DNA of 64,000 bases from Clostridiaceae bacterium (lineage in GTDB: Bacteria; Bacillota; Clostridia; Lachnospirales; Lachnospiraceae): the NCBI GenBank assembly GCA_910574345.1, contig CAJSZV010000017.1, positions 22,157 through 86,156 on the forward strand, in the 5' to 3' direction. Made by a program: the position numbers and the translations under genes. Shown piece by piece: positions 44,682-52,836 of the stretch (positions within the stretch are counted from its first letter, which is position 1; each line of letters starts with the position of its first letter). The notes beneath the pieces are model-generated. The model was not told where the DNA came from and did no database searches. It saw nothing but the letters and a program-made list of their open reading frames with translations.

Positions 44682-46016
44682 CTACCCCTTCCTCCCCCAC
44701 CCATGCTCTCTCTTCCATTCCTTCACTTTCCTCAGCCGCTCTGCCGTCTCTTTCTCCGCCCCCTGCACCCCTGGCCGATAATACTCCGTTCCTGCAAGGC
44801 TCTCCGGCAGACACTCCATTACCGCCACCTTTTCCTCTGTGTCATGGGCATAGACATACCCCTCCCCATAATGCAGCTTTTCCATCAGATCCGTAACCCC
44901 GTTGCGGATAATGAGAGGCACCGGTTCCGCCAGCATGCTCTGGGCATCGGTCTTAGCCTTCTCGTAAGCCTTGTACGCAGAGTTGGACTTATCCGCCATG
45001 GACAGATAGATAACCGTATGGCTTAAATGTACGTTACACTCCGGCATACCCAGAAAATGGCATGCCTGATAGGCCGCCACCGCCAGAGGAAGAGCCTGGC
45101 TGTCCGCCATCCCCACATCCTCACTGGCAAAGCGAATAAGCCTTCTGGCCACATAGAGAGGGTCCTCTCCCGCCTCCAGCATCCGGGCAAGCCAGTATAC
45201 TGCCGCATCCGGGTCGGAATTGCGCATGGACTTGTGAAGGGCGGAGATCAGATTATAATGCTCCTCCCCCTTCTTATCATAGAGAAGGCTTTTCCTGCCA
45301 ATGCACTGGCGCAGCACCTCCGGGGTAATGGTGGTTTTCTCCGGGCCGATCTCCCCGTTGGTCACCGCCATCTCGAGAACATTGAGAGCCGTCCTGGCAT
45401 CCCCGCCTGCAAACCTGGCGATCGTCTCCACCATGTCGTCCGTAATATCAATATTCAGATAGCCGAACCCCTGCTGGCTTTTTAAGGTCCTCTTCAACAG
45501 CCCGGCCACATCCTCTGTAGACAGGGCCTGAAGCACAAAGACCCGGCATCTGGACAACAGAGCACCGTTGATCTCAAAGGAAGGATTCTCCGTGGTCGCC
45601 CCGATGAGAATAATACTCCCCTTCTCCACGTAGGGAAGAAAGGCGTCCTGCTGGGCCTTATTGAACCGATGAATCTCGTCCACAAACACCACGGTCTTGA
45701 TGCCCATGCACCGGCTCTCCTCCGCCTGGGCCATAACCTCCCGAATCTCCTTAATCCCGCTTGTCACCGCACTGAAATTAATAAACCGGGCGTGGGTCCT
45801 CCCGGCGATGATTCCTGCCAGAGTGGTCTTCCCCACTCCCGGCGGACCCCAGAAGATCATGGATGGGATCTGATCCTGCTCGATTAAATTTCTCAAAATC
45901 TTCCCTTTTCCGATAAGGTGCTCCTGGCCCACAAAATCCTCCAGCCGCTCCGGCCTCATACGGCTGGCCAGAGGACGGTAGGCCTCCTGCTGGTCGAATA
46001 ATGATAACTGTTCCAT
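44682..46016 (-). CDS. rarA: Replication-associated recombination protein A (RarA/MgsA)
   Basis: This 444-residue AAA+ ATPase has Walker A GPPGVGKTT, Walker B VVFVDEIHRFNKAQQD, sensor 1 GATTENPS and the C-terminal tetramerisation part ending in the YKYP-like region YRPGVQGAEKE. RarA acts at stalled forks on single-stranded DNA ends. The N-terminal PLASRMRPERLEDFVGQEH is highly typical. Confidence 0.96.
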   Translation of the reverse strand: MEQLSLFDQQEAYRPLASRMRPERLEDFVGQEHLIGKGKILRNLIEQDQIPSMIFWGPPGVGKTTLAGIIAGRTHARFINFSAVTSGIKEIREVMAQAEESRCMGIKTVVFVDEIHRFNKAQQDAFLPYVEKGSIILIGATTENPSFEINGALLSRCRVFVLQALSTEDVAGLLKRTLKSQQGFGYLNIDITDDMVETIARFAGGDARTALNVLEMAVTNGEIGPEKTTITPEVLRQCIGRKSLLYDKKGEEHYNLISALHKSMRNSDPDAAVYWLARMLEAGEDPLYVARRLIRFASEDVGMADSQALPLAVAAYQACHFLGMPECNVHLSHTVIYLSMADKSNSAYKAYEKAKTDAQSMLAEPVPLIIRNGVTDLMEKLHYGEGYVYAHDTEEKVAVMECLPESLAGTEYYRPGVQGAEKETAERLRKVKEWKREHGWGRKG

Positions 46017-46445
46017 CTATTCTGCCTCTGCTTTTCCTATTACTTTGAAAGTCTCGAACCCTCACAATAGGTCTGCGCACTTGCTGCGCTGACCGTACAG
46101 CGCCGGAATGCTGTTTTGCATTCCGTGTGCATCCCCCGGAGGGTTCATAGTAAACCCCTTTCATTCATGGTGGTGCCGAGAAAGCAGCATGGGGGTTTAC
46201 TTTGAAAGTCCGCCGCCGGATAGGCGGCATTAATTCAGGTATGCCCAATGCGCCCGCCAAACTTTCATGGGTGGTGATGCACCCGCCCGCCGGGCGCATG
46301 CAGGTTTACTATCATCATTATATGGTTTGGAAACAGGGATGTCAACAATCCATTACGGCTCGCCAACAAAAGCTTTACATCCTTTCTTTCTTCCACTATA
46401 ATAAAAACGGAAACTATTTTAGCTGATTGTGAAAGAGGTGATTCC
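46017..46445. other. Structured intergenic region and small-gene promoter
   Basis: The 429 bases hold many inverted repeats (listed separately) and, at 46374-46402 on the plus strand, a strong promoter: TTTACA (46374-46379), a 17-base spacer and TATAAT (46397-46402). That promoter serves the 57-residue gene that follows. Confidence 0.6.
46041..46298. repeat. Clustered direct and inverted repeats
   Basis: TACTTTGAAAGTC occurs at 46041-46053 and 46198-46210. Inverted pairs are GAACCCTC/GAGGGTTC (46056-46063/46139-46146), CGGAATGC/GCATTCCG (46104-46111/46118-46125), TAAACCCC/GGGGTTTA (46151-46158/46192-46199) and TGCGCCCG/CGGGCGCA (46249-46256/46291-46298). There is no credible coding frame. 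It may be a mobile palindromic repeat or a structured RNA. Confidence 0.55.
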
Positions 46446-46619
46446 ATGCCCGGCGAGAAAGAGATTAATGTTAATTTATTAGAACGACTGGATCTGATTG
46501 ACAGATTAGAAGAAGCTGACAAAGAAGGCGGGTACGAAAAAATCAAAAAGCAGCTTGCCTTTGAGCGAAAATTAATTGAACGTAAATTATATCAAAAACC
46601 GCCCTTAACCAGTCAGTAA
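46446..46619 (+). CDS. 57-residue charged helical protein of unknown function
   Basis: The frame begins at an ATG after AAAGAGGTGA and encodes MPGEKEINVNLLERLD..., ending LYQKPPLTSQ. It is about 45 percent charged, with no Cys and a likely amphipathic helix from about 9 to 48. It has its own strong promoter (46374-46402) and its own terminator (46653-46687), so it is a self-contained transcription unit rather than a chance frame. I do not recognise the family. Confidence 0.7.
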   Translation: MPGEKEINVNLLERLDLIDRLEEADKEGGYEKIKKQLAFERKLIERKLYQKPPLTSQ

Positions 46620-46652
46620 CACCATATTCCTATTCAAGTATTTCCCACAATA

Positions 46653-46687
46653 AAACCACACCCCGGAATGCGCCGGGATGTGGTTTC
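46653..46687 (+). terminator. Terminator of the 57-residue gene
   Basis: AAACCACA and CCCGG pair with CCGGG and TGTGGTTT around a short loop, followed by CAATTTTG. The stem is strong though the T run is short. Confidence 0.7.
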
Positions 46688-46723
46688 AATTTTGAACAAA
46701 ACCGTCAAAAGGAGACTTTGCAT

Positions 46724-47632
46724 ATGAAACCAGCTCTGATTATCGGCTCCACCTGTGTGGACATTATCATTCATCTCGACCATCTTCCCACCACCATGGA
46801 GAACCTTCACCCCACCTCCCAGTCCATGGCCATAGGCGGCTGCGCCTACAATGTTGCCTACATGATGAGGATGCTTGACGCTCCCCATACCTTTATCAGT
46901 CCCGTAGGCACGGGCATGTACGGCAACTATGTGGCGGACTGCCTGGCTGCCGCCAAAGTTCCCATTCCGGTCCGCATCCACGACCGGGATAACGGATGCT
47001 GTTACTGCCTGGTAGAATCATCGGGAGAGCGCACCTTTTTATCCTACCACGGAGTGGAATACACCTTTGATGAATCCTGGATGGAACCCTATGAAAACCA
47101 GTCCTTCGGTCTGACCTACATATGCGGTCTGGAAGTGGAGGAACCTACGGGAGACAATCTGATCGGCTGGCTGGAAAAGCACCAGGACTTGACCGTCTGT
47201 TATGCCCCCGGTCCCAGAGGCGCCCGTATCCCTCAGGAAAAAACCGACCGCCTTATGGCCCTTCACCCCATGCTTCATATTAATGAACAGGAATCATTGG
47301 ACTTAACCGGCGCACCGAACTATCTCTCCGCTGCCGCCTGCCTCTCAGAGCGCACAAAGAATACGGTCATCATCACTCTGGGAGCCAAAGGAGCCTACTG
47401 CCTGGAAAAGAACGGCAGCGCCTATCATGTGCCGGCCGTTCCCGTAACCCGTGTAGAAGACACCATCGGCGCCGGCGACGCCCATGTGGGGACTCTTCTT
47501 GCCTGCCTGACCAATGGCATTCCTATGGGCCAGGCCCTTTCCTATGCCAACCAGGTGGCAGGCGCCGTCACCACAGTATCCGGGGCTTCCCTGCCGCGAA
47601 AGCTTCTACCGGCCTTTCCCGTCAATCCGTGA
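46724..47632 (+). CDS. PfkB-family carbohydrate kinase
   Basis: This 302-residue ribokinase-fold enzyme has the N-terminal GSTCVDIIIHLDHLP and sugar-binding GGCAYNVAYMMRML. The catalytic C-terminal motif is DTIGAGDAHVGTLLA, with the Asp as base. The substrate is unknown; ribose, fructose or nucleoside kinases all share this layout. The ATG at 46724 lies nine bases after AAAAGGAG. The last 27 bases overlap the end of the convergent acyltransferase gene. Confidence 0.88.
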   Translation: MKPALIIGSTCVDIIIHLDHLPTTMENLHPTSQSMAIGGCAYNVAYMMRMLDAPHTFISPVGTGMYGNYVADCLAAAKVPIPVRIHDRDNGCCYCLVESSGERTFLSYHGVEYTFDESWMEPYENQSFGLTYICGLEVEEPTGDNLIGWLEKHQDLTVCYAPGPRGARIPQEKTDRLMALHPMLHINEQESLDLTGAPNYLSAAACLSERTKNTVIITLGAKGAYCLEKNGSAYHVPAVPVTRVEDTIGAGDAHVGTLLACLTNGIPMGQALSYANQVAGAVTTVSGASLPRKLLPAFPVNP

Positions 47633-48754
47633 CCTTATCCTCTCCTTTGCCCTCAGTACACACCACTGAAACCCAAGGGGGAGCCCGATTCCTGCCAAAA
47701 GATAAAACACCTTAAACTGTACCATTCCTCTCGGCAGATAACAGTAATAAAAATCCGTCTTATAACTGACAAAATCAAACCCCACAAACATGCCCCGGTA
47801 TTTCGCCAGGAAGGCATAGGCAGTTTTTATCAGGAAAAACACCATCATGTGATGCATCATAACGGCATAGGTGTTTCGCCCCAGGAATCTCACCAGCCTG
47901 CTTTCCTCCAATGCCGGGGCCAAAATACGCGCGACTCTTAACCAGAATCCGATTCCCACAAAAGCCGCCGCGTAAGGCAGCGCATATCCCGGAATATCCC
48001 GGCAGTTCCACAGCCCGTAGATCAAAGGTTTCCCCTGCAAAGCCAGCGCCATGGCCGCACACAAAAACAGGGGAAAATAATATCTGTTTCTTAAGGTGTC
48101 CACAGGCTCCAGTCTCTCCCGGTACAGGCTCCCCGCTCCGAAAAATGCCAGAAGGAACATGACTCTGACAGTCATAAGCCAGAACCCTTCTGTTCCCACA
48201 TGCTCAGAAACCCAGACTCCGCCCATGGAGATAAGCATATAGAGCCCTGTCCTGATCCATACCTCATACTTTAGGACATCTTTTCCCAAAGAAGAAACCC
48301 GCCTTGCCGCCTGGCAGATTCCCTCCGCCAGCAAAGCATTGGCCATCTCCACCAGAAACAAAGTGGGCACGAACCATGCCACATGGTTAAGGACAAACTG
48401 ATAGCCCATGCAGAAAGGCTCCACGAACAAAGTCCGAAAAGTCACAGGCTCACCGAATTGAAAGCCGTAATTTCTCAGCCACTGGGCCAGCACACCATAG
48501 ATAAAATTCCAGATAAAATAGGGAACCATGAGATGCAGGAATTTATGGACGGCATAGCTGCGGATGCCGTTTTTGCATCCCTTATAAAAATATCCTGAGA
48601 TAAACACGAACATCTGCATATGAAAAAAATAGTACTGAATCAGTCCCCCCACATCAAGGTAACTGCTGCCCAAATGCCCGTCCGCCACCATTAATATGCC
48701 AAGGGCAGACAAAAGACAAAATTGGGTGTTGATTTTTTGATTTGCCTTATCCAT
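47606..48754 (-). CDS. Acyltransferase family 3 membrane protein
   Basis: This 382-residue protein with about ten membrane helices has the AT3 pattern: an early Asp-Gly-His (ADGHLGSSYL) followed by FHMQMFVFISGYFYKG, and a late GRNTYAVMMHHMMV. The family O-acetylates cell-surface polysaccharides or other glycans. Start and stop overlap recQ by eight bases. The specific acceptor cannot be inferred. Confidence 0.8.
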   Translation of the reverse strand: MDKANQKINTQFCLLSALGILMVADGHLGSSYLDVGGLIQYYFFHMQMFVFISGYFYKGCKNGIRSYAVHKFLHLMVPYFIWNFIYGVLAQWLRNYGFQFGEPVTFRTLFVEPFCMGYQFVLNHVAWFVPTLFLVEMANALLAEGICQAARRVSSLGKDVLKYEVWIRTGLYMLISMGGVWVSEHVGTEGFWLMTVRVMFLLAFFGAGSLYRERLEPVDTLRNRYYFPLFLCAAMALALQGKPLIYGLWNCRDIPGYALPYAAAFVGIGFWLRVARILAPALEESRLVRFLGRNTYAVMMHHMMVFFLIKTAYAFLAKYRGMFVGFDFVSYKTDFYYCYLPRGMVQFKVFYLLAGIGLPLGFQWCVLRAKERIRSRIDGKGR

Positions 48755-50603
48755 AGACTCCTGCTCTCTTGATGCATTCTATAAACCGCTTCCCGTACTT
48801 CTCAAACTTATACTCTCCCACCCCTGACACGGTTAACATCTTTTCCTTCGTCTGAGGCTTTACCATGCACATATGGGTCAGAGTCTTGTCTGAAAATACA
48901 ATATAAGGCGGTACTTTTTCCTCCCGCGCAATCTCCGCCCGCAAAACGCGCAGCTTCTCGAACAGGCTTTCCTCCATATCCGTAAAGGACTCTCTGCCAA
49001 AAGAATTCTTCTTCGCCTTTTTCGCTTTAAGCGGAGAATCCTTTTCTGCCTTCGGCGCTTCCCTGGCAAGCTTCATCACAATCTGCTTCCCCTCCTTAAG
49101 CACCTCCTCTGACTTCTCAGTCAGCTTTACCACTGCATACTCATCTGCAGTAATGTACAGATATTCCCTCAGCTGCAGGTAATTCAAAACCTGGCGGAGC
49201 CGGTACACAGGCACCTTGGCCAGAACCCCGTAATAAGGGTTCTCCTTCATCCTGTAATTTCTAATCTTCGCCGTGTCCGCCCCATGAACCGTGTCCACAA
49301 TCACGGTGGTCCCGTATCTCTGCCTGCTGGCCTTTACACAGCCTAAGAGCCCTTTTGCAATGTCTGTTACATCCGCCTCTTCAAACTGGGTAAGGCAGTT
49401 GGAACAGTTGCCGCAGTAATTGCTGCCGTATTCACCAAAATATTTTAATATGTAATCCCTGAGACAATCATTGGTAAAGCAATAGAATGTCATTTTTCTT
49501 AAGCGTTCCCCATCCCGCTCCCTGACTATTGCCCGCGTCATTTCATCCAATTCCTGATTGTCCTGATTATTGTCAATAAACATCTGATTGGTTATGACAT
49601 CCTGTCCGCTGTAGTACAGGATACACTGGGCCGGTTCCCCGTCACGCCCTGCCCGCCCTGCTTCCTGATAATAAGACTCCAGGTTTTTGGGCATGCCGTA
49701 ATGAAGCACGAACCTGACATTGCTCTTGTCTATCCCCATGCCAAATGCATTGGTGGCAACCATGATCTGCTTTCTGTCATAGATAAAATCATCCTGATTT
49801 TTCTTTCGTTCCTCATCGCTGAGACCGGCATGATAGCGGGTTACCGCAAACCCCTCCTCTGCCAGGCGCCCGCAGACATCTTCCACATGCTTTCTGGTCA
49901 GGCAATAGATAATCCCGCTGTCCTCCCTGTGGGTGTCCAGATAATTTTTCATTGCCCCATATCGGTCCTTCACTGTCATTACACCGAAATACAGATTGCT
50001 TCTGTCGAATCCGGTAGTGATCACCGTAGGACTTCGCAACTGCAGAATGTCAATGATGTCGTCCCTGACCTCCTTGGTAGCCGTGGCTGTAAATGCACTG
50101 ATAACAGGACGTCTGGGCAGCTTCTCAACAAATTCCATAATCTTAAGATAGCTTGGCCTGAAATCCTGTCCCCACTGAGACACGCAGTGAGCCTCATCTA
50201 CGGCCACCATCACAATATTGCTGTGGAGCGCAAAGTCCAGAAATTCTTCTGTCACTAACCGCTCCGGCGCCACATAAATGATCGGATATCTTCCCTGTCT
50301 CGCAAAGCCAAGGGCTTTAAAATACTGAGCTGCGGTCAGAGAACTGTTTAAAAACGCCGCATGAATTCCTGCCTGATTTAAACTCCCCACCTGATCCTTC
50401 ATGAGAGAGATTAAGGGGGAAATCACCAGGGTGATCCCCTCCATCAAAAGCGCCGGGATCTGATAACACAGGGATTTGCCTGCGCCTGTGGGCATGATTC
50501 CCAGTGTATCCTTCCCCTCCATAATGCTGTCAATCAATGTCTCCTGGGCATGGCGGAAGGTATCATATCCGAAATATTTCTTTAAAATCTCATATTTATT
50601 CAT
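48747..50603 (-). CDS. recQ: ATP-dependent DNA helicase RecQ
   Basis: This 618-residue protein has the full RecQ architecture: Walker A MPTGAGKSLCYQIP, DEAH with VAVDEAHCVSQWGQDF, helicase motifs V-VI (QEAGRAGRDGEP), a zinc-binding Cys cluster (YCGNCSNC) and a C-terminal HRDC domain (about 535-618). The ATG at 50603 has no strong ribosome site and lies four bases after the stop of the upstream gene, so translational coupling is likely. Confidence 0.96.
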   Translation of the reverse strand: MNKYEILKKYFGYDTFRHAQETLIDSIMEGKDTLGIMPTGAGKSLCYQIPALLMEGITLVISPLISLMKDQVGSLNQAGIHAAFLNSSLTAAQYFKALGFARQGRYPIIYVAPERLVTEEFLDFALHSNIVMVAVDEAHCVSQWGQDFRPSYLKIMEFVEKLPRRPVISAFTATATKEVRDDIIDILQLRSPTVITTGFDRSNLYFGVMTVKDRYGAMKNYLDTHREDSGIIYCLTRKHVEDVCGRLAEEGFAVTRYHAGLSDEERKKNQDDFIYDRKQIMVATNAFGMGIDKSNVRFVLHYGMPKNLESYYQEAGRAGRDGEPAQCILYYSGQDVITNQMFIDNNQDNQELDEMTRAIVRERDGERLRKMTFYCFTNDCLRDYILKYFGEYGSNYCGNCSNCLTQFEEADVTDIAKGLLGCVKASRQRYGTTVIVDTVHGADTAKIRNYRMKENPYYGVLAKVPVYRLRQVLNYLQLREYLYITADEYAVVKLTEKSEEVLKEGKQIVMKLAREAPKAEKDSPLKAKKAKKNSFGRESFTDMEESLFEKLRVLRAEIAREEKVPPYIVFSDKTLTHMCMVKPQTKEKMLTVSGVGEYKFEKYGKRFIECIKRAGVYG

Positions 50604-50607
50604 GGTA

Positions 50608-51423
50608 TTAATTATCAAACTGTTTTCCCATTGCCTCCAGTCTTTGTCTCAGCAGAACCAAACTCACTCCCGCCGGATTCAGCACATAGCCTTTTGCATC
50701 TTTAATGAGGGAAGGAAGAAGCCCCTTAAAAGGCACCATAGCCACGCGCAGTTTGGAGCCGTAGTTCTGGCTGAATTTTTGAAACTCCCAGAGATCGGAA
50801 AAAACGGGCTGAAGGATCTCCCCTTCCTGATTCTTCATATAGGGAATCTGAATATCCTGACTGTGCTTCTTCGGGTCAAATTCCCCCTCCACCTTGCCGA
50901 TATCAATAGCCATAATATATTTGGCGCGAACTAAGTTGGCCATCATCTCCTGCTCCATTTCCTGAAGGTGCTTCCTTCTCTGTACATCCTCAGAGGACTG
51001 TCCCGGACGTCTTAATTCCTGTAGAAAATAGATCATGGTCAACTGCAGAGTGGCATTGCTTCTGGGAAGGCCGTTTTCCTCCTGTTCCCTCTGGTTGATG
51101 GTCACCACCTGTTCCAGGGGAAGATAAGAGAACCCCGCTCCGTTGTGAAATACCAGCCGGTTGACGCCGATCAGGTACAAGCTGGTATAATACATCATCA
51201 TCTGCTTCTTCTCCACTTTTACCACAGCCAGAGGAATCTGCTTTTCCTCACATTCCTTCACCCACTCTTCAGCCGTCTCCTCCTCCGCAAACAGATATAC
51301 CTGATCGTCAAATGTCTCCGGATCACACTCTGCATAAGGCATCTTGGTAAACTGAGAAAAAGCCGCAAAAAAAACATCCAGCTTTTGCAATTTTTTTATT
51401 ATCAATCCGTTGTCAATCGCCAT
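50608..51423 (-). CDS. SseB-like protein
   Basis: This 271-residue protein resembles SseB-family N-terminal domains in its second half (EGEILQPVFSDLWEFQKF...LRVAMVPFKGLLPSL, then a short Gly-rich turn LNPAGVSLVLLRQ). No catalytic motif is visible. The ATG at 51423 follows AAAGGGAAG. It is co-transcribed with recQ and the acyltransferase gene; function is unknown. Confidence 0.5.
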   Translation of the reverse strand: MAIDNGLIIKKLQKLDVFFAAFSQFTKMPYAECDPETFDDQVYLFAEEETAEEWVKECEEKQIPLAVVKVEKKQMMMYYTSLYLIGVNRLVFHNGAGFSYLPLEQVVTINQREQEENGLPRSNATLQLTMIYFLQELRRPGQSSEDVQRRKHLQEMEQEMMANLVRAKYIMAIDIGKVEGEFDPKKHSQDIQIPYMKNQEGEILQPVFSDLWEFQKFSQNYGSKLRVAMVPFKGLLPSLIKDAKGYVLNPAGVSLVLLRQRLEAMGKQFDN

Positions 51424-51542
51424 AATTCTTCCCTTTCCGTCATCGCATTTTCCTGTTGACGCGGCAATGGCCTCACCTGCCGCCATTCCTAACTATAGCA
51501 CGAATTTTCCTGTCCGTAAACCACAAAACAGGCACAAAAAAC

Positions 51543-51594
51543 GGCGGTCCGGCAGAATTATTTCCTTCTTCCGCCAAGACCGCCCATTCCCTGT
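51543..51594 (-). terminator. Terminator after the cell-wall-binding protein gene
   Basis: GGCGGTC (51543-51549) pairs with GACCGCC (51588-51594), with GTTTTTTG after it on the minus strand. The stem starts at the stop codon of the gene at 51594. Confidence 0.65.
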
Positions 51595-52682
51595 CAGCGA
51601 TACCCTTGTACCCACACGCCGTTATTATCTACAAAATATCCGTCGGGAGTCCATGAGTTCGTCAGCATATCTCCGTTGGGACCGCAGTAGTAATAAAGAT
51701 TCTTCCACAATACCCATCCGGTAACCATATAGCCGCGCTCATTAAAATAGTACCATTTATTATTAATATACTGCCAGTTGTTCACCGTATAACTTCTGTC
51801 CGCATTACAGTACCACCAGCCCACGTTGTCCTTAAGCCATGCACCGGAAGAATTGCCTGTGGCGCCGGGACCGCCGCTGCTGCCCGATGGACCGGAACCG
51901 CTGCCTGAAGTACCAGGGCCTGAGCTTCCGGAATTACCCGAAGGGGTATTGGACGAATTCTTCGCGTTATTGAACTCCCTTGCTGTCTGGGAATCCACAT
52001 ACCACCCCTGTGATTCTTCCCAGTCTCCTTTATAAGTGGAATTATAAACTCCGCGGACTCTGAACGTATAAGTTCCGCTTTTGGTAATATAGCTGGAAAG
52101 ATCATAGGTGCTGTTGGTTGTTGAGATCGTAGAGGAATTGATGAGAGTTCCGCCCCGATATACCTTGACTTCATACCGCTTGGCATCCCCGCATTCTCCC
52201 CAGTATCCATGGCCCTGATCCTCGTCCCACTGCAGGTCGCATACTTCCAGATCATAGCCGCCGTTGCCGCTGTCTATCGCTCCCAGAGTCAGATTAATCA
52301 CCAGCTTGTCATTGCCGCTCCGGCTGACCGAGGACACAGTGGCATCATCGCCTGTGAGAGTCAGATTACTTTTGGAAAATCCCGTTCTAAAATAATAATT
52401 CTCTCCGTCTGTTCTCAGGGTGATACGAACCTTTGGCTTGGCCCCGTTCTTCCAGTCGCCGCTGGGTTCATTGGTAATATAAGCTTCTTCCACATAATAG
52501 CTGTCACTCCCTGTGGTGATATCTACCCCGCCGGGGCCATTACCCGCTTCAATATTGGATGTGATCCTCAAAGACACGGTGTTTATGGACCGTCTGGCAG
52601 TGGCAGCGAACACGGTCTGTGCTGAACCGATGATCATCGCCATGGTCAAAATGACTGCCATCCATCTTTTTTTCCAGAACAT
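51594..52682 (-). CDS. Secreted protein with C-terminal cell-wall-binding repeats
   Basis: This 362-residue protein has a signal peptide (KKRW..., hydrophobic core, cleavage near AQTVFA, residue 26). A beta-rich domain of unknown type (about 30-235), a Ser/Gly/Pro linker (about 245-280) and about four aromatic repeats of the choline/cell-wall-binding type (WWYCNADRSYTVNNW, KWYYFNERGYMVTGW and so on) follow. It is exported and held on the cell wall through the repeats. The function of the first domain is unknown. Confidence 0.85.
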   Translation of the reverse strand: MFWKKRWMAVILTMAMIIGSAQTVFAATARRSINTVSLRITSNIEAGNGPGGVDITTGSDSYYVEEAYITNEPSGDWKNGAKPKVRITLRTDGENYYFRTGFSKSNLTLTGDDATVSSVSRSGNDKLVINLTLGAIDSGNGGYDLEVCDLQWDEDQGHGYWGECGDAKRYEVKVYRGGTLINSSTISTTNSTYDLSSYITKSGTYTFRVRGVYNSTYKGDWEESQGWYVDSQTAREFNNAKNSSNTPSGNSGSSGPGTSGSGSGPSGSSGGPGATGNSSGAWLKDNVGWWYCNADRSYTVNNWQYINNKWYYFNERGYMVTGWVLWKNLYYYCGPNGDMLTNSWTPDGYFVDNNGVWVQGYR

Positions 52683-52836
52683 TCCCTTACCCTCCTTGCC
52701 CGGTTTCTACGATATGACGTTGGGGTCAAAAGGTTTTTTGACCCTGGCATCATCATGATATTATAGTATCACACCTCTGCCGAGAATACGTGAATATTTC
52801 CGGTTAATTTTGTGAATTAATTCTTACGATTCCAGG

